A stretch of DNA of 64,000 nt from an uncultured Pseudomonadales bacterium (GTDB lineage Bacteria > Pseudomonadota > Gammaproteobacteria > Pseudomonadales > Porticoccaceae): the NCBI GenBank assembly GCA_943788895.1, contig CALSRZ010000005.1, forward strand, positions 1 through 64,000, read 5' to 3'. Below the pieces are notes generated by a model. It ran no database searches. It was not told the DNA's origin and was given only the letters and a program-made list of their open reading frames with translations. Shown here one piece after another: positions 55,791 to 64,000 of the stretch. Position 1 is the first letter of the stretch. Every line of letters begins with the position of its first letter. The translations under genes were made by a program, and so were the position numbers.

Positions 55791-57280
55791 TGCGCCTGGC
55801 CCGCGGGCAAAAATTTCTTGCCCTGTTTGTCTCGGGAGCGTTGCTGCCCCTGTCACTGGCACCCTTCTATCTCTGGCCGATCGCCATAATTTCTATGGCG
55901 GTGCTGTTTCGCAACCTGCAAGAGCAGAGCCCAAAGCAGGCACTGGCCAAGTCATTGGTGTTTGGCTTCGGTATGTTCTTTGCCGGGGTCAGCTGGGTCT
56001 ATGTCAGTATCCATGAGCACGGCTTTATCCCCGCACCACTGGCACTGCTGGCAACCACCTTATTCTGCCTGTTTATCGCACTTTTATTTGCCCTGCCTTT
56101 CGCCCTCAGCGCACTGATCCCACAAAAACCTGCCTCCTGGCTTATCGGCCTGCCGGCAATCTGGGTATTGAGCGAATGGTTTCGCAGCTGGATATTTACC
56201 GGCTTTCCCTGGCTCTACAGTGGTTATGCTCACACGGAAACCTGGTTGAGTGGCTGGGCCCCGATCGGTGGCGTGATGTGGTTGAGCTTTCTCACCGCAC
56301 TGGCCGCCGCGCTATTGAGCCAGCTTGGTCAGCCTTATAGAAGCCAGCGCAGTGTACAAATAGCATCCCTGGCGATTATCGCAGCTGTAGTAAGTGGTTA
56401 CTTACTACAACAGATTAACTGGACATCCTCCACTGGCAAAAGCCTTTCCGTAGTTCTGGTTCAGCCCAATACAGACCAACATAAAAAGTGGGTCTACAGC
56501 GAACAGCAGGGAATCCTGCAACAGTTGCAGACACAAACCCAGCCTCACTGGGGCGCGGATATTATTATCTGGCCAGAGGCGGCCATCCCCACAACACCAA
56601 AAAATGTCTGGAGATTCTTAGATCAATTGGATCGACAGGCAAAAGTGAACCAAACAGCCCTTGTAACCGGTATACCTACATACATTCCTGCTAGCAAACG
56701 CTATTTCAATTCGGTCATGCTGCTGGGAGAAAACCGCGGTCAATACGACAAAACTCGCCTGGTGCCCTTTGGCGAATATGTCCCCTTTGCCTCGCAGCTC
56801 CGTGGGCTAATTAAGTTTTTTAACCTGCCGATGTCTTTTTTCTCCTTGGGCGAGGCAGATCAGCCACTGCTAAACATAGCGGGAGAGAAGGTCGCTACGG
56901 CAATTTGCTATGAGATTGTCTACCCCAATCTGGTGGCAGGCATGGCCAGAGAGGCGACGGCATTATTAACTGTGAGCAACGATGCTTGGTTTGGCCACTC
57001 CATTGCGCCACGCCAGCATATGCAGATGGCACGAATGCGCGCCATGGAAAATGCCAAGCCGATGATGCGTGGCACTAGCAATGGTGTTACTGCGCTGGTT
57101 GACCACCGCGGTAATATCACGGCAACCATTGAACAATTTAGCGCCGGGGAGTTATCCGGTTATATCGAACCCCGTACCGGGCAGACAATATTTTCACAAA
57201 CGGGCTCCTGGCCAATAGTGATACTGTCCCTGCTTATTTGCGGAGGGTTAATAGCAAGACAACGCAAAACAATAAATTAG
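55787..57280 (+). CDS. lnt: Apolipoprotein N-acyltransferase Lnt
   Basis: 497 residues. Six membrane helices in the N-terminal 190 residues, then a nitrilase-like periplasmic domain with the catalytic triad in IWPEAAIP (Glu), YDKTRLVPFGEYVP (Lys) and ATAICYEIVYP (Cys). It adds the third acyl chain to lipoproteins. Translation is coupled to corC by overlap. Confidence 0.94.
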   Translation: MMRLARGQKFLALFVSGALLPLSLAPFYLWPIAIISMAVLFRNLQEQSPKQALAKSLVFGFGMFFAGVSWVYVSIHEHGFIPAPLALLATTLFCLFIALLFALPFALSALIPQKPASWLIGLPAIWVLSEWFRSWIFTGFPWLYSGYAHTETWLSGWAPIGGVMWLSFLTALAAALLSQLGQPYRSQRSVQIASLAIIAAVVSGYLLQQINWTSSTGKSLSVVLVQPNTDQHKKWVYSEQQGILQQLQTQTQPHWGADIIIWPEAAIPTTPKNVWRFLDQLDRQAKVNQTALVTGIPTYIPASKRYFNSVMLLGENRGQYDKTRLVPFGEYVPFASQLRGLIKFFNLPMSFFSLGEADQPLLNIAGEKVATAICYEIVYPNLVAGMAREATALLTVSNDAWFGHSIAPRQHMQMARMRAMENAKPMMRGTSNGVTALVDHRGNITATIEQFSAGELSGYIEPRTGQTIFSQTGSWPIVILSLLICGGLIARQRKTIN

Positions 57281-57294
57281 AAGAGAGGCCGACA

Positions 57295-57819
57295 ATGAAA
57301 ACTCAGATTAAACTCTTAATATCAGCACTGTTGGTATCCATCTCTGCCACTACCTCAGCACTCCAAGTCGGCGATCAGGCCCCAGATTTTTTACTCGAAG
57401 CTACCGACGGCAAAAGCTATAGCCTCAGTCAGTTTAAAGGCAAAGAAGCAGTGGTTATCGCCTGGTATCCCAAAGCCTATACCAGCGGCTGCACTATCGA
57501 ATGTAAATCTCTGGCTCAAAATGGCCATCTGCTAAAACGTCTTGAAGTGGCTTACTTTATGGCCAGCGTCGATTCACTGGAAGATAACCAGGGCTTTGCC
57601 AAAGATACCGAAGCAGACTTTCCCCTGCTGAGCGATCCCTCAAAAGAGACCGCTAAAGTCTATGATGTGCTGGCCTTTTACGGTGTTCCCAAGCGCCATA
57701 CTTTCTATATCGGCAAAGATGGCAAGATTCTTTTTATCGACCGCAATATCAATCCCGCCACCTCTGCTGAAGATATGGCAGCCAAACTTGAAGAGCTGGG
57801 TGTGCCCGCCAGAAACTAG
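57295..57819 (+). CDS. Exported BCP-type peroxiredoxin
   Basis: 174 residues from the ATG at 57295 (AGAGG upstream); a start at 57238 would overlap lnt. A signal peptide (to about TTSALQ) suggests the periplasm, unlike cytoplasmic BCP. The AhpC/TSA domain has YTSGCTIECKSLA with C66 (peroxidatic) and C70. It reduces peroxides; electron donor unknown. Fifteen bases after lnt. Confidence 0.88.
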   Translation: MKTQIKLLISALLVSISATTSALQVGDQAPDFLLEATDGKSYSLSQFKGKEAVVIAWYPKAYTSGCTIECKSLAQNGHLLKRLEVAYFMASVDSLEDNQGFAKDTEADFPLLSDPSKETAKVYDVLAFYGVPKRHTFYIGKDGKILFIDRNINPATSAEDMAAKLEELGVPARN

Positions 57820-57899
57820 TCTGTTTTAACTGCTGTTAGATAGGCCGTTGTTACCCTATAATTCACGCCTATTTTTAAACTCATAAGCAGTGAATCTTG

Positions 57900-60497
57900 A
57901 TGACCATGGAACAGCATTACCATCCCGCCGAATTAGAGCGCGAAGCCCAGCAGTACTGGACCGATAATCAGACTTTTGAAGTCACTGAAGATCCAGATAA
58001 AGAAAAGTTTTACTGCCTGGCGATGTTCCCCTACCCCAGCGGCAAGCTGCATATGGGGCATGTGCGCAACTACACCATCACTGATGTTATCGCTCGCTAC
58101 CAGCGTATGCAGGGCAAAAATGTCCTTCATCCCATGGGCTGGGATGCCTTTGGTCTGCCCGCAGAAAATGCCGCGATTCAAAATAATACCGCGCCAGCCA
58201 AGTGGACCCATGAGAATATCGCCTATATGAAAGCTCAACTGAAGTCGCTGGGTTTTGGTATTGACTGGTCGAGAGAACTGGCGACCTGCGAACCGGATTA
58301 CTACAAGTGGGAGCAGTGGTTCTTTACCCGTCTGTTTGAGAAAGGGCTGGTGTATAAAAAGATGTCCACCGTCAACTGGGACCCGGTTGACCAGACTGTA
58401 CTAGCCAACGAACAAGTGATAGATGGCCGCGGCTGGCGCTCAGACGCTCTGGTGGAGCGCAAGGAAATTCCCCAGTGGTTTATCCGTATCACCGACTACG
58501 CCGAACAGTTACTCGATGATCTCGATGACTTGGAGCACTGGCCTGAGCAGGTTAAGACCATGCAGCGCAACTGGATTGGCAAGAGCCGCGGCGTCAATAT
58601 GACCTTTGATCTGTCTGCCGCCGTGGGCGAGCACCAGAGCTTTGATGTCTATACCACGAGACCAGATACATTGATGGGCGTGACCTATTTAACATTGGCC
58701 ACCCAGCATCCGATTGCCCTTAAAGCGGCTGAGAGCAATCCAGCTCTGCAGGCGTTTATCAGCGACTGCCAAACCCAGCAGGTTTCCGAAGCTGAAATGG
58801 CGACTATGGAAAAACGCGGTATGGATACCGGCATTACTGCTGTGCATCCCTTAACCGGCGAAACAGTCCCGGTCTGGGTCGGCAACTATGTGCTGATGGA
58901 TTATGGTTCCGGCGCTGTGATGGCGGTTCCCGCCCACGACCAACGCGACTTCGAGTTTGCGCAAAAGTACCAGCTTGAAATTAAACAGGTGATTGCACCA
59001 GCTGCAGGTGAAGACTGTGATATCAGCACAGAAGCCTTTGTCACCAAAGGCCTGCTGGTTAATTCCGGCAAGTACGACGGCCTGGATTTTGATGGCGCTT
59101 TCGATGCCATTGCCACGGCTCTTGAAGAAGCAAATCACGGATCAGTAACCACTAACTATCGCCTGCGCGACTGGGGCGTCAGCCGTCAGCGCTACTGGGG
59201 TTCACCCATCCCAATGTACAATCTGGCCGATGGCGGCGAGATTCCGGTGCCTCTGGATAGACTGCCAGTAGTGCTGCCCACCGATGTCGAGATGGACGGT
59301 ATTCAGTCGCCGATTAAAGCCGATCTCGAGTGGAAAAAAGATCAGCTAAACGGTCAGGATGTTGAGCGCGAAACCGATACCTTCGATACCTTTATGGAAT
59401 CCTCCTGGTACCACGCACGCTTTACCTGCTCGGATCTCAACAGTGCCATGCTCGATCCCGAGCGCGCCGATTACTGGCTGCCGGTCGATCAATATGTTGG
59501 CGGTATCGAACACGCCATCTTGCACCTGCTCTACGCGCGCTTTTATCACAAGCTACTGCGCGATGAAGGTCTGGTTAGCAGCAGCGAGCCATTTAAAAGC
59601 CTGCTCTGTCAGGGCATGGTCTTGGCCGAGTCTTTCTATAAAGATAATGGCGGCCGCAAAGAGTGGTTATCGCCACTGGATGTGACTGTTGAAAGCGATG
59701 AAAAAGGTCGCACTATCAAGGCCACTGAAACTGCCACTGGCGAAGTGGTTCAGAGTGGCGGCGTGACCAAGATGTCGAAGTCAAAAAACAACGGTGTAGA
59801 CCCGCAGACAGCAATCGACAAACACGGTGCCGACACCGTGCGTCTGTTCACCATGTTTGCCGCGCCCCCGGAACAGACTCTGGAGTGGAGTGATGACGGC
59901 GTTTCCGGCGCACACCGCTTTTTGCGCAAGCTATGGACTATGGCCCACGCCCATTTAGCGCTGGGCGCTGTTGAACCATTAAATAAGACTGCCTTGAACG
60001 ACGCTCAAAAAGATCTGCGCCGCAAGACCCATGAAACCATCAATAAGGTCAATGATGACTACGGTCGCCGCAATACCTTTAACACCGCTATTGCTGCGGT
60101 GATGGAATTATTAAATGAAGTCGCCAAGCTCAATGATAATGATGCCCAGAGCATTGCCGTGCGTCACGAGGCACTGACCAGCGCTATTTTATTGCTGTCG
60201 CCAATTGCACCGCATATCTGTCACAGCCTCTGGCAAGCCATGGGTAATCAGGAAGCGGTTGCAGATGCAGCATGGCCAATATTGGATGAGTCGGCGCTGG
60301 TGCGCAGCTCCATCGAGATGGTGGTTCAGGTGAATGGCAAGGTGCGCGGAAAAATCCAGGTGGCTGCGGATGCACCCAAGGACGAAGTTGAGAAGCTGGC
60401 ACTTGAAGACGGCAATGTTCAGCGCTTTACCGAGGGCGCGACCATTCGAAAAATTATTGTGGTTCCGGGAAGACTGGTTAATATAGTCGCTAACTAA
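57900..60497 (+). CDS. leuS: Leucyl-tRNA synthetase LeuS
   Basis: 865 residues from ATG 57900 (57906 also possible; TTG 57897 unlikely). HIGH motif in [10 protein letters not shown] (about 48-57), CP1 editing domain (about 225-415), KMSKSKNN (about 625) and anticodon-binding C-terminus. Charges tRNA-Leu. Followed by lptE and holA as in E. coli. Confidence 0.96.
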   Translation: MTMEQHYHPAELEREAQQYWTDNQTFEVTEDPDKEKFYCLAMFPYPSGKLHMGHVRNYTITDVIARYQRMQGKNVLHPMGWDAFGLPAENAAIQNNTAPAKWTHENIAYMKAQLKSLGFGIDWSRELATCEPDYYKWEQWFFTRLFEKGLVYKKMSTVNWDPVDQTVLANEQVIDGRGWRSDALVERKEIPQWFIRITDYAEQLLDDLDDLEHWPEQVKTMQRNWIGKSRGVNMTFDLSAAVGEHQSFDVYTTRPDTLMGVTYLTLATQHPIALKAAESNPALQAFISDCQTQQVSEAEMATMEKRGMDTGITAVHPLTGETVPVWVGNYVLMDYGSGAVMAVPAHDQRDFEFAQKYQLEIKQVIAPAAGEDCDISTEAFVTKGLLVNSGKYDGLDFDGAFDAIATALEEANHGSVTTNYRLRDWGVSRQRYWGSPIPMYNLADGGEIPVPLDRLPVVLPTDVEMDGIQSPIKADLEWKKDQLNGQDVERETDTFDTFMESSWYHARFTCSDLNSAMLDPERADYWLPVDQYVGGIEHAILHLLYARFYHKLLRDEGLVSSSEPFKSLLCQGMVLAESFYKDNGGRKEWLSPLDVTVESDEKGRTIKATETATGEVVQSGGVTKMSKSKNNGVDPQTAIDKHGADTVRLFTMFAAPPEQTLEWSDDGVSGAHRFLRKLWTMAHAHLALGAVEPLNKTALNDAQKDLRRKTHETINKVNDDYGRRNTFNTAIAAVMELLNEVAKLNDNDAQSIAVRHEALTSAILLLSPIAPHICHSLWQAMGNQEAVADAAWPILDESALVRSSIEMVVQVNGKVRGKIQVAADAPKDEVEKLALEDGNVQRFTEGATIRKIIVVPGRLVNIVAN

Positions 60498-60512
60498 AAG
60501 CAGGACTGTCCT

Positions 60513-61034
60513 ATGACGCACTTTAGATTGTTACTCGCCGCGATGGCTCTACTCCTGTCAGCCTGTGGCTGGCAGCTGCGCAATTCTCAAGTGGTACCCA
60601 GCAATATTGGCAGCCTGTATATCGCAACTCAGGCAGCAGACAATATCTTTGTCAGCGAGCTGACCCGCGCACTTGATGTCTACGGTATCGATGTTGTCTC
60701 CAGTGCTGCACAGGCCAACTACGCAGTGGTGATTGTCGACTTTCGCGAGAACCGCCGCATAGGCACATTGAATGCCAGTGCCCGCGCTGCGGAATACCAG
60801 CTTAACGAAGATGTGGACTTTTTAATTACCGATTCCTCTGGTACGCCGCTGACCAGTCTTCTGACCGCATCGGTTGAGCGCAGCTATGAAATTGAAGAGA
60901 GCGATATCCTCTCCTCTGACAACGAAGAACGACAGGTCAGAATGGAAATGCGCGAGGAGATTGTCCGGCAGATTCTCAATCGCCTAAAGGTATTGCCAGC
61001 ACAGAATAACGGGCAAACCCCAGATAGCCCTTAG
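60513..61034 (+). CDS. lptE: LPS-assembly lipoprotein LptE
   Basis: 173 residues. Lipoprotein signal with LLLSACGWQL (Cys about residue 19), then the LptE fold with FVSELTRALDVYGIDVV. Plugs the LptD barrel and helps place LPS. Sixteen bases after leuS, three before holA. Confidence 0.92.
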   Translation: MTHFRLLLAAMALLLSACGWQLRNSQVVPSNIGSLYIATQAADNIFVSELTRALDVYGIDVVSSAAQANYAVVIVDFRENRRIGTLNASARAAEYQLNEDVDFLITDSSGTPLTSLLTASVERSYEIEESDILSSDNEERQVRMEMREEIVRQILNRLKVLPAQNNGQTPDSP

Positions 61035-61037
61035 CCT

Positions 61038-62093
61038 ATGAAAATTTATCCGGAGAAACTTCAGGCTCATCTTAAAAACCCGCTTATGCCGGTCTATGTG
61101 ATCAGTGGTGATGAGCCCCTACTTTCTCAGGAATGTGCCGATACAATCCGTATAGCGGCACGAGCACAGGGCTTTACCGAGCGTGAGCTATTTCACTTTG
61201 AGGGCAATCCACAGCATTTTGACTGGGATCCGGTCATCAATGAGTGCAATTCTCTGTCGCTGTTTTCCGATAAAAAAATTCTTGAGCTTCGCATTCCCGG
61301 CAGCAAACCCGGCGATAAGGGCGGCAAAGCGCTGGCGGAGATTCTCGCCAACCCCAATCCCGACAATCTGTTGCTGATTATCTTTTCCAAGCTGGACAAA
61401 GGCGCAAGTAAAAGCAAATGGCTAAAAACCCTCGAGGCCGCTGGCGCTCATATTCAGGTCTGGCCTGTGGATGCCAATCAAATGCCGCGCTGGATTGATC
61501 AGCGTCTTAGAGCGGCCAATATCAATGCTAATCAAGAGGCGGTGCAGATTCTTGCCGACCGGGTTGAGGGCAACCTACTGGCGGCAGTTCAGGAAATTGA
61601 AAAGCTGAAATTACTCGCCCCTGAAGGCGCAGTAGATGGCACCACCATGTCATCTGTAGTTACCGATAGCTCGCGCTACAATATTTTTGAATTTGTCGAC
61701 AAGATTCTGCTCGGCGATGCCCAGTCAGCAGCTAAATCACTGCGCGGATTGGAGAATGAAGGAACAGAGGCCATCCCCCTACTCTGGGCAATCACCCGCG
61801 ATCTGCGGATTCTGGTTAAAGCTAGCGAGCTGGTTGCCAGTGGTGAAAAAGCCGACTGGGCGCTGAAAAAATCCGGTGTCTGGGATAAGCGAATGCCACT
61901 ATTTCGCGGCGCACTAAAACGTTTAAGGCCCGCACATCTGCGTATGCTGCTGCGTCAAGCTGGCGCTATAGATCGCGGCATTAAAGGTATGCGCAGCGCG
62001 GATGTCTGGGATGAGATAGCCACTCTAGTACTCTCTTTTGCCGGCAGCCAGACACTCAAACCAGGCAATATCAAAGTATTGCTGCAGAGCTAG
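61038..62093 (+). CDS. holA: DNA polymerase III delta subunit HolA
   Basis: 351 residues. N-terminal AAA-type domain with PVYVISGDEPLLSQE and an altered P-loop region, and NNLLLIIFSKLDKGASKS-like strand; C-terminal delta domain with RAALKRLRP. Clamp-opening subunit of the clamp loader. Last gene of the leuS-lptE-holA run. Confidence 0.94.
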   Translation: MKIYPEKLQAHLKNPLMPVYVISGDEPLLSQECADTIRIAARAQGFTERELFHFEGNPQHFDWDPVINECNSLSLFSDKKILELRIPGSKPGDKGGKALAEILANPNPDNLLLIIFSKLDKGASKSKWLKTLEAAGAHIQVWPVDANQMPRWIDQRLRAANINANQEAVQILADRVEGNLLAAVQEIEKLKLLAPEGAVDGTTMSSVVTDSSRYNIFEFVDKILLGDAQSAAKSLRGLENEGTEAIPLLWAITRDLRILVKASELVASGEKADWALKKSGVWDKRMPLFRGALKRLRPAHLRMLLRQAGAIDRGIKGMRSADVWDEIATLVLSFAGSQTLKPGNIKVLLQS

Positions 62094-62111
62094 TCCTTAG
62101 CTTTTCACTGC

Positions 62112-63500
62112 TCAAGCAAGCCAGAAATAAACCACCAGTGTAATTACCGCTGCACCGATCAAATTCAATACGATACCCTCGCGTGCCATCTGCTCTACCG
62201 TAATTTTGCCTGTACCAAAGACAATAGCATTAGGCGCCGTTGCCACTGGCAACATAAAGGCACAGCTGGCGGAAAGTGCCGCGGGCAACATCAATAGCGC
62301 CGGGTCAAAACCGGCACCCAGAGCAGCGGCTGCAAGAATCGGCATCAACAGTGTTGTGGTCGCCGTATTGCTGGTGATCTCGGTTAGAAAAGTCACTGAC
62401 AGTGCGACCACAGCGATCAATACAATAATCGACAGTCGCGTGACCCCGGAGAGGGATTCGCCTATAGCTTCACTGATACCGGTAACCGCAAAAGCTTTGG
62501 CTATGGCAATACCGCCAGCAAAAAGCAGCAGCACACCCCAGTGAATAGTCGAGGCAGACTCCCAGTCGAGCAGTCTGCCACCACGGCCATTGGGTAGTAC
62601 AAACATGAGTACCACGGCGGTCAGCGCGACGGCGGCATAGTTTGCAGTTGGCAGGTTAAACCAACTACTCCAGCCACCATAGGGCTCGCGCAGAGTTATC
62701 CACGCCAGTGCTGTAAGGCTAAATATAATTAATACCCTGACCTCTTCACTGCGCCAGATACCGGCCTGAGGGATTTCCAATGGGCTGGTTTTGCCCAGAT
62801 GTCTGGTGATCCATAAACCCGCTAGGGGCAGCAGCATCACTACCACAGGTAAGCCCCACAGCATCCATTGGGTAAAGCTGGGAATAGTGCCCGTGGCTTC
62901 GCCGTAAATTTTTAGGAAGACAACATTGGGGGGTGAGCCTATTGGCGTGCCCAGACCACCAATACTAGCTGCATAGGCAATACCTAAAAATAGCGGTATG
63001 GCGAGCTTTTTGGCATTGTCGCTATCAGCACTGTCGAGAACTGCATAGGCCACCGGCAATAACATCAATGTGGTCGCTGTATTAGAAACCCACATACTTA
63101 AAAGTGCTGAGGCAACCATAAAACCAAACACCAGTCGGCGCTGGTCGTGGCCACCAAACAAATTGACCATATACAGTGCGATACGTCGATGAGCGCCGCT
63201 CTTCTCCATGGCCTTGGAGAGCATCGCGCCACCCATCAGCAGAATAATTAAAGGGTCACCGTAAGCCTGCGCCACCTGCTTGCCATCGAGAATACCGAGC
63301 AGAGGGAACACCCCCAGGGGGATCATGGATGTTGCGGGAATAGGAATTGGTTCGAAGATCCACCACAGGGCACAGAGGGTGGTAAGTCCAGCGGTCAGTG
63401 CACCGCTGCGAGCCCAGCCAAACTGAAGCATTGCCAGGGTTACTGCAGCTCCGACCAATGGCGCTAACCATAGAGCCAAGCGCCTCAGTTGAGGGGTCAT
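62112..63500 (-). CDS. DASS (SLC13) family anion/sodium symporter
   Basis: 462 residues, about eleven helices. Two SNT motifs: SIGGLGTPIGSPPNVVF (about 185-201) and LTEITSNTATTTLLMP (about 375-390), which bind sodium and carboxylate in VcINDY-type transporters. Likely imports di- or tricarboxylates, or sulfate; not decidable. Its ATG overlaps the DUF2007 stop (TAATG). Confidence 0.88.
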   Translation of the reverse strand: MTPQLRRLALWLAPLVGAAVTLAMLQFGWARSGALTAGLTTLCALWWIFEPIPIPATSMIPLGVFPLLGILDGKQVAQAYGDPLIILLMGGAMLSKAMEKSGAHRRIALYMVNLFGGHDQRRLVFGFMVASALLSMWVSNTATTLMLLPVAYAVLDSADSDNAKKLAIPLFLGIAYAASIGGLGTPIGSPPNVVFLKIYGEATGTIPSFTQWMLWGLPVVVMLLPLAGLWITRHLGKTSPLEIPQAGIWRSEEVRVLIIFSLTALAWITLREPYGGWSSWFNLPTANYAAVALTAVVLMFVLPNGRGGRLLDWESASTIHWGVLLLFAGGIAIAKAFAVTGISEAIGESLSGVTRLSIIVLIAVVALSVTFLTEITSNTATTTLLMPILAAAALGAGFDPALLMLPAALSASCAFMLPVATAPNAIVFGTGKITVEQMAREGIVLNLIGAAVITLVVYFWLA

Positions 63501-63733
63501 TAGTCCTCGTCCTCCAAGGCAAAGTCACCGCGCTCATAGGCGGCAATAATTTCTTCAGCTCTTTGACAATCGGCATCGTTAACGGTGATCGATAAATGGC
63601 CCAGTGCGGGCACTTCACCCAGCCCGCCCTGCAGTGCGGTGCCATTTAAAAATACCTGCAGCCCATCTTGCTCCATCAGGCCTTTTAACAGCTGCCCTTC
63701 AAAAAAATCACTGCCGCGATAAACCTCAATCAT
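63500..63733 (-). CDS. DUF2007 domain protein
   Basis: 77 residues from the ATG at 63733, with GGAGG six bases before it; longer in-frame extensions are VanZ-frame shadow. MIEVYRGSDFFEGQLLKGLM opens a single PII-like ferredoxin fold DUF2007 domain. Function unknown; often a putative signal-transducing domain. ATGA overlap with the VanZ-like gene, TAATG overlap with the transporter, so three genes form one operon. Confidence 0.83.
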   Translation of the reverse strand: MIEVYRGSDFFEGQLLKGLMEQDGLQVFLNGTALQGGLGEVPALGHLSITVNDADCQRAEEIIAAYERGDFALEDED

Positions 63734-64000
63734 GTTGCCCTCCGATGCCATAGCATAAGTAGCCAGACCAGCAGTATACCGCTTGAATTGGCCAATAGAT
63801 CCCAGCCCTCGGCCTGCCTGTAGCTGGTCAAAGACTGGGCAAACTCCATGCTCAGACCGAAGCATGCCAGCACCAGCGCCAAAAGCCAGAGTGGAAATCG
63901 ATTGCTGTAAGCATGCGCACAAAAGAAGAACAGCAGCGCATAGATAGCCGCATGGAAAACTTTGTCCTGCATCTGAAACAGGGGCTTCCCGCCGCCGGGC
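63730..64000 (-). CDS. VanZ-like membrane protein (5' end off window)
   Basis: At least 89 residues visible. The internal ATG at 63972 is probably not the start, because the frame stays open to the edge (PGGGKPLFQ before MQDKVFHAAIYALL) and family members begin some 20-30 residues earlier. Two to three membrane helices and DKVFHAAIYALL, FGLSMEFAQSL motifs of the VanZ family. Role unknown. ATGA overlap with the next gene. Confidence 0.75.
   Translation of the reverse strand, partial: PGGGKPLFQMQDKVFHAAIYALLFFFCAHAYSNRFPLWLLALVLACFGLSMEFAQSLTSYRQAEGWDLLANSSGILLVWLLMLWHRRAT

Noticed and set aside
63500..63922. 140-residue version of the DUF2007 protein
   Set aside because: The first 63 residues overlap the VanZ-like gene out of frame; the ATG at 63733 has an excellent GGAGG site.
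1..64000. tRNA, rRNA, insertion sequences, prophage, attachment sites
   Set aside because: Looked for T-loop-like GTTCGA motifs, transposase motifs and phage blocks by eye and found none; the P-like replication gene is isolated, not part of a phage.

Overview
The window looks like chromosomal DNA of a marine, aerobic gammaproteobacterium, most likely of the SAR92/Cellvibrionales type. This is inferred from gene content: the miaB-phoH-ybeY-corC-lnt and leuS-lptE-holA blocks, aceK, a complete type II secretion operon with gspA/gspB, a TonB-dependent vitamin B12 uptake operon, and an ECF sigma/ChrR pair. I see no rRNA, tRNA, insertion sequence, prophage or CRISPR array.

Layout. 1-8272 (minus) is the visible part of a giant secreted repeat protein whose 3' end lies beyond the left edge. 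It has a signal peptide, two seven-repeat RCC1-like propellers separated by calcium-binding-type repeats, then a long array of carbohydrate-binding-like beta-sandwich domains joined by Asp-Gly-Ser-Ala linkers. The array contains a 2.86-kb tandem duplication and a one-base frameshift. 9.1-13.4 kb carries a FucP-type sugar transporter, a YegD-like Hsp70 and a frameshifted pepQ. 13.6-17.9 kb is an RND efflux pair. 18.0-22.5 kb has the ECF sigma/ChrR pair, ettA, a hotdog thioesterase, a SPOR lipoprotein and a DUF4404 protein. amtB (22.8 kb) has a convincing sigma-54 promoter with NtrC-like sites. A RIO-type kinase follows.

32.5-25.2 kb (minus) is a B12 salvage operon behind a cobalamin riboswitch: btuB, a DUF71 protein, a cobalamin-binding protein, cobO, btuC, and a fused btuD-btuF. 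Three of these genes carry several frameshifts. 32.6-38.5 kb holds a small monooxygenase-like protein, radA, an acetyltransferase, a DnaT-like/replication-P-like overlapping pair, and aceK. 51.3-38.5 kb (minus) is a thirteen-gene type II secretion operon in the order gspE-F-G-H-I-J-K-L-M-C-D-A-B, with frameshifts in gspE and gspF. 51.4-62.1 kb holds housekeeping genes: a DUF1820 protein, then miaB, phoH, ybeY, corC, lnt, a periplasmic peroxiredoxin, leuS, lptE and holA. 62.1-64.0 kb (minus) has a cut VanZ-like gene, a DUF2007 protein and a DASS anion transporter.

How parts connect. The T2SS could export the giant protein, which may bind polysaccharide outside the cell, while the adjacent MFS permease could take up released sugar; this link is inference. 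The B12 operon forms one coherent uptake and adenosylation pathway. Eleven single-base frameshifts in otherwise conserved genes, nine of them net +1, suggest sequence error as much as gene decay.
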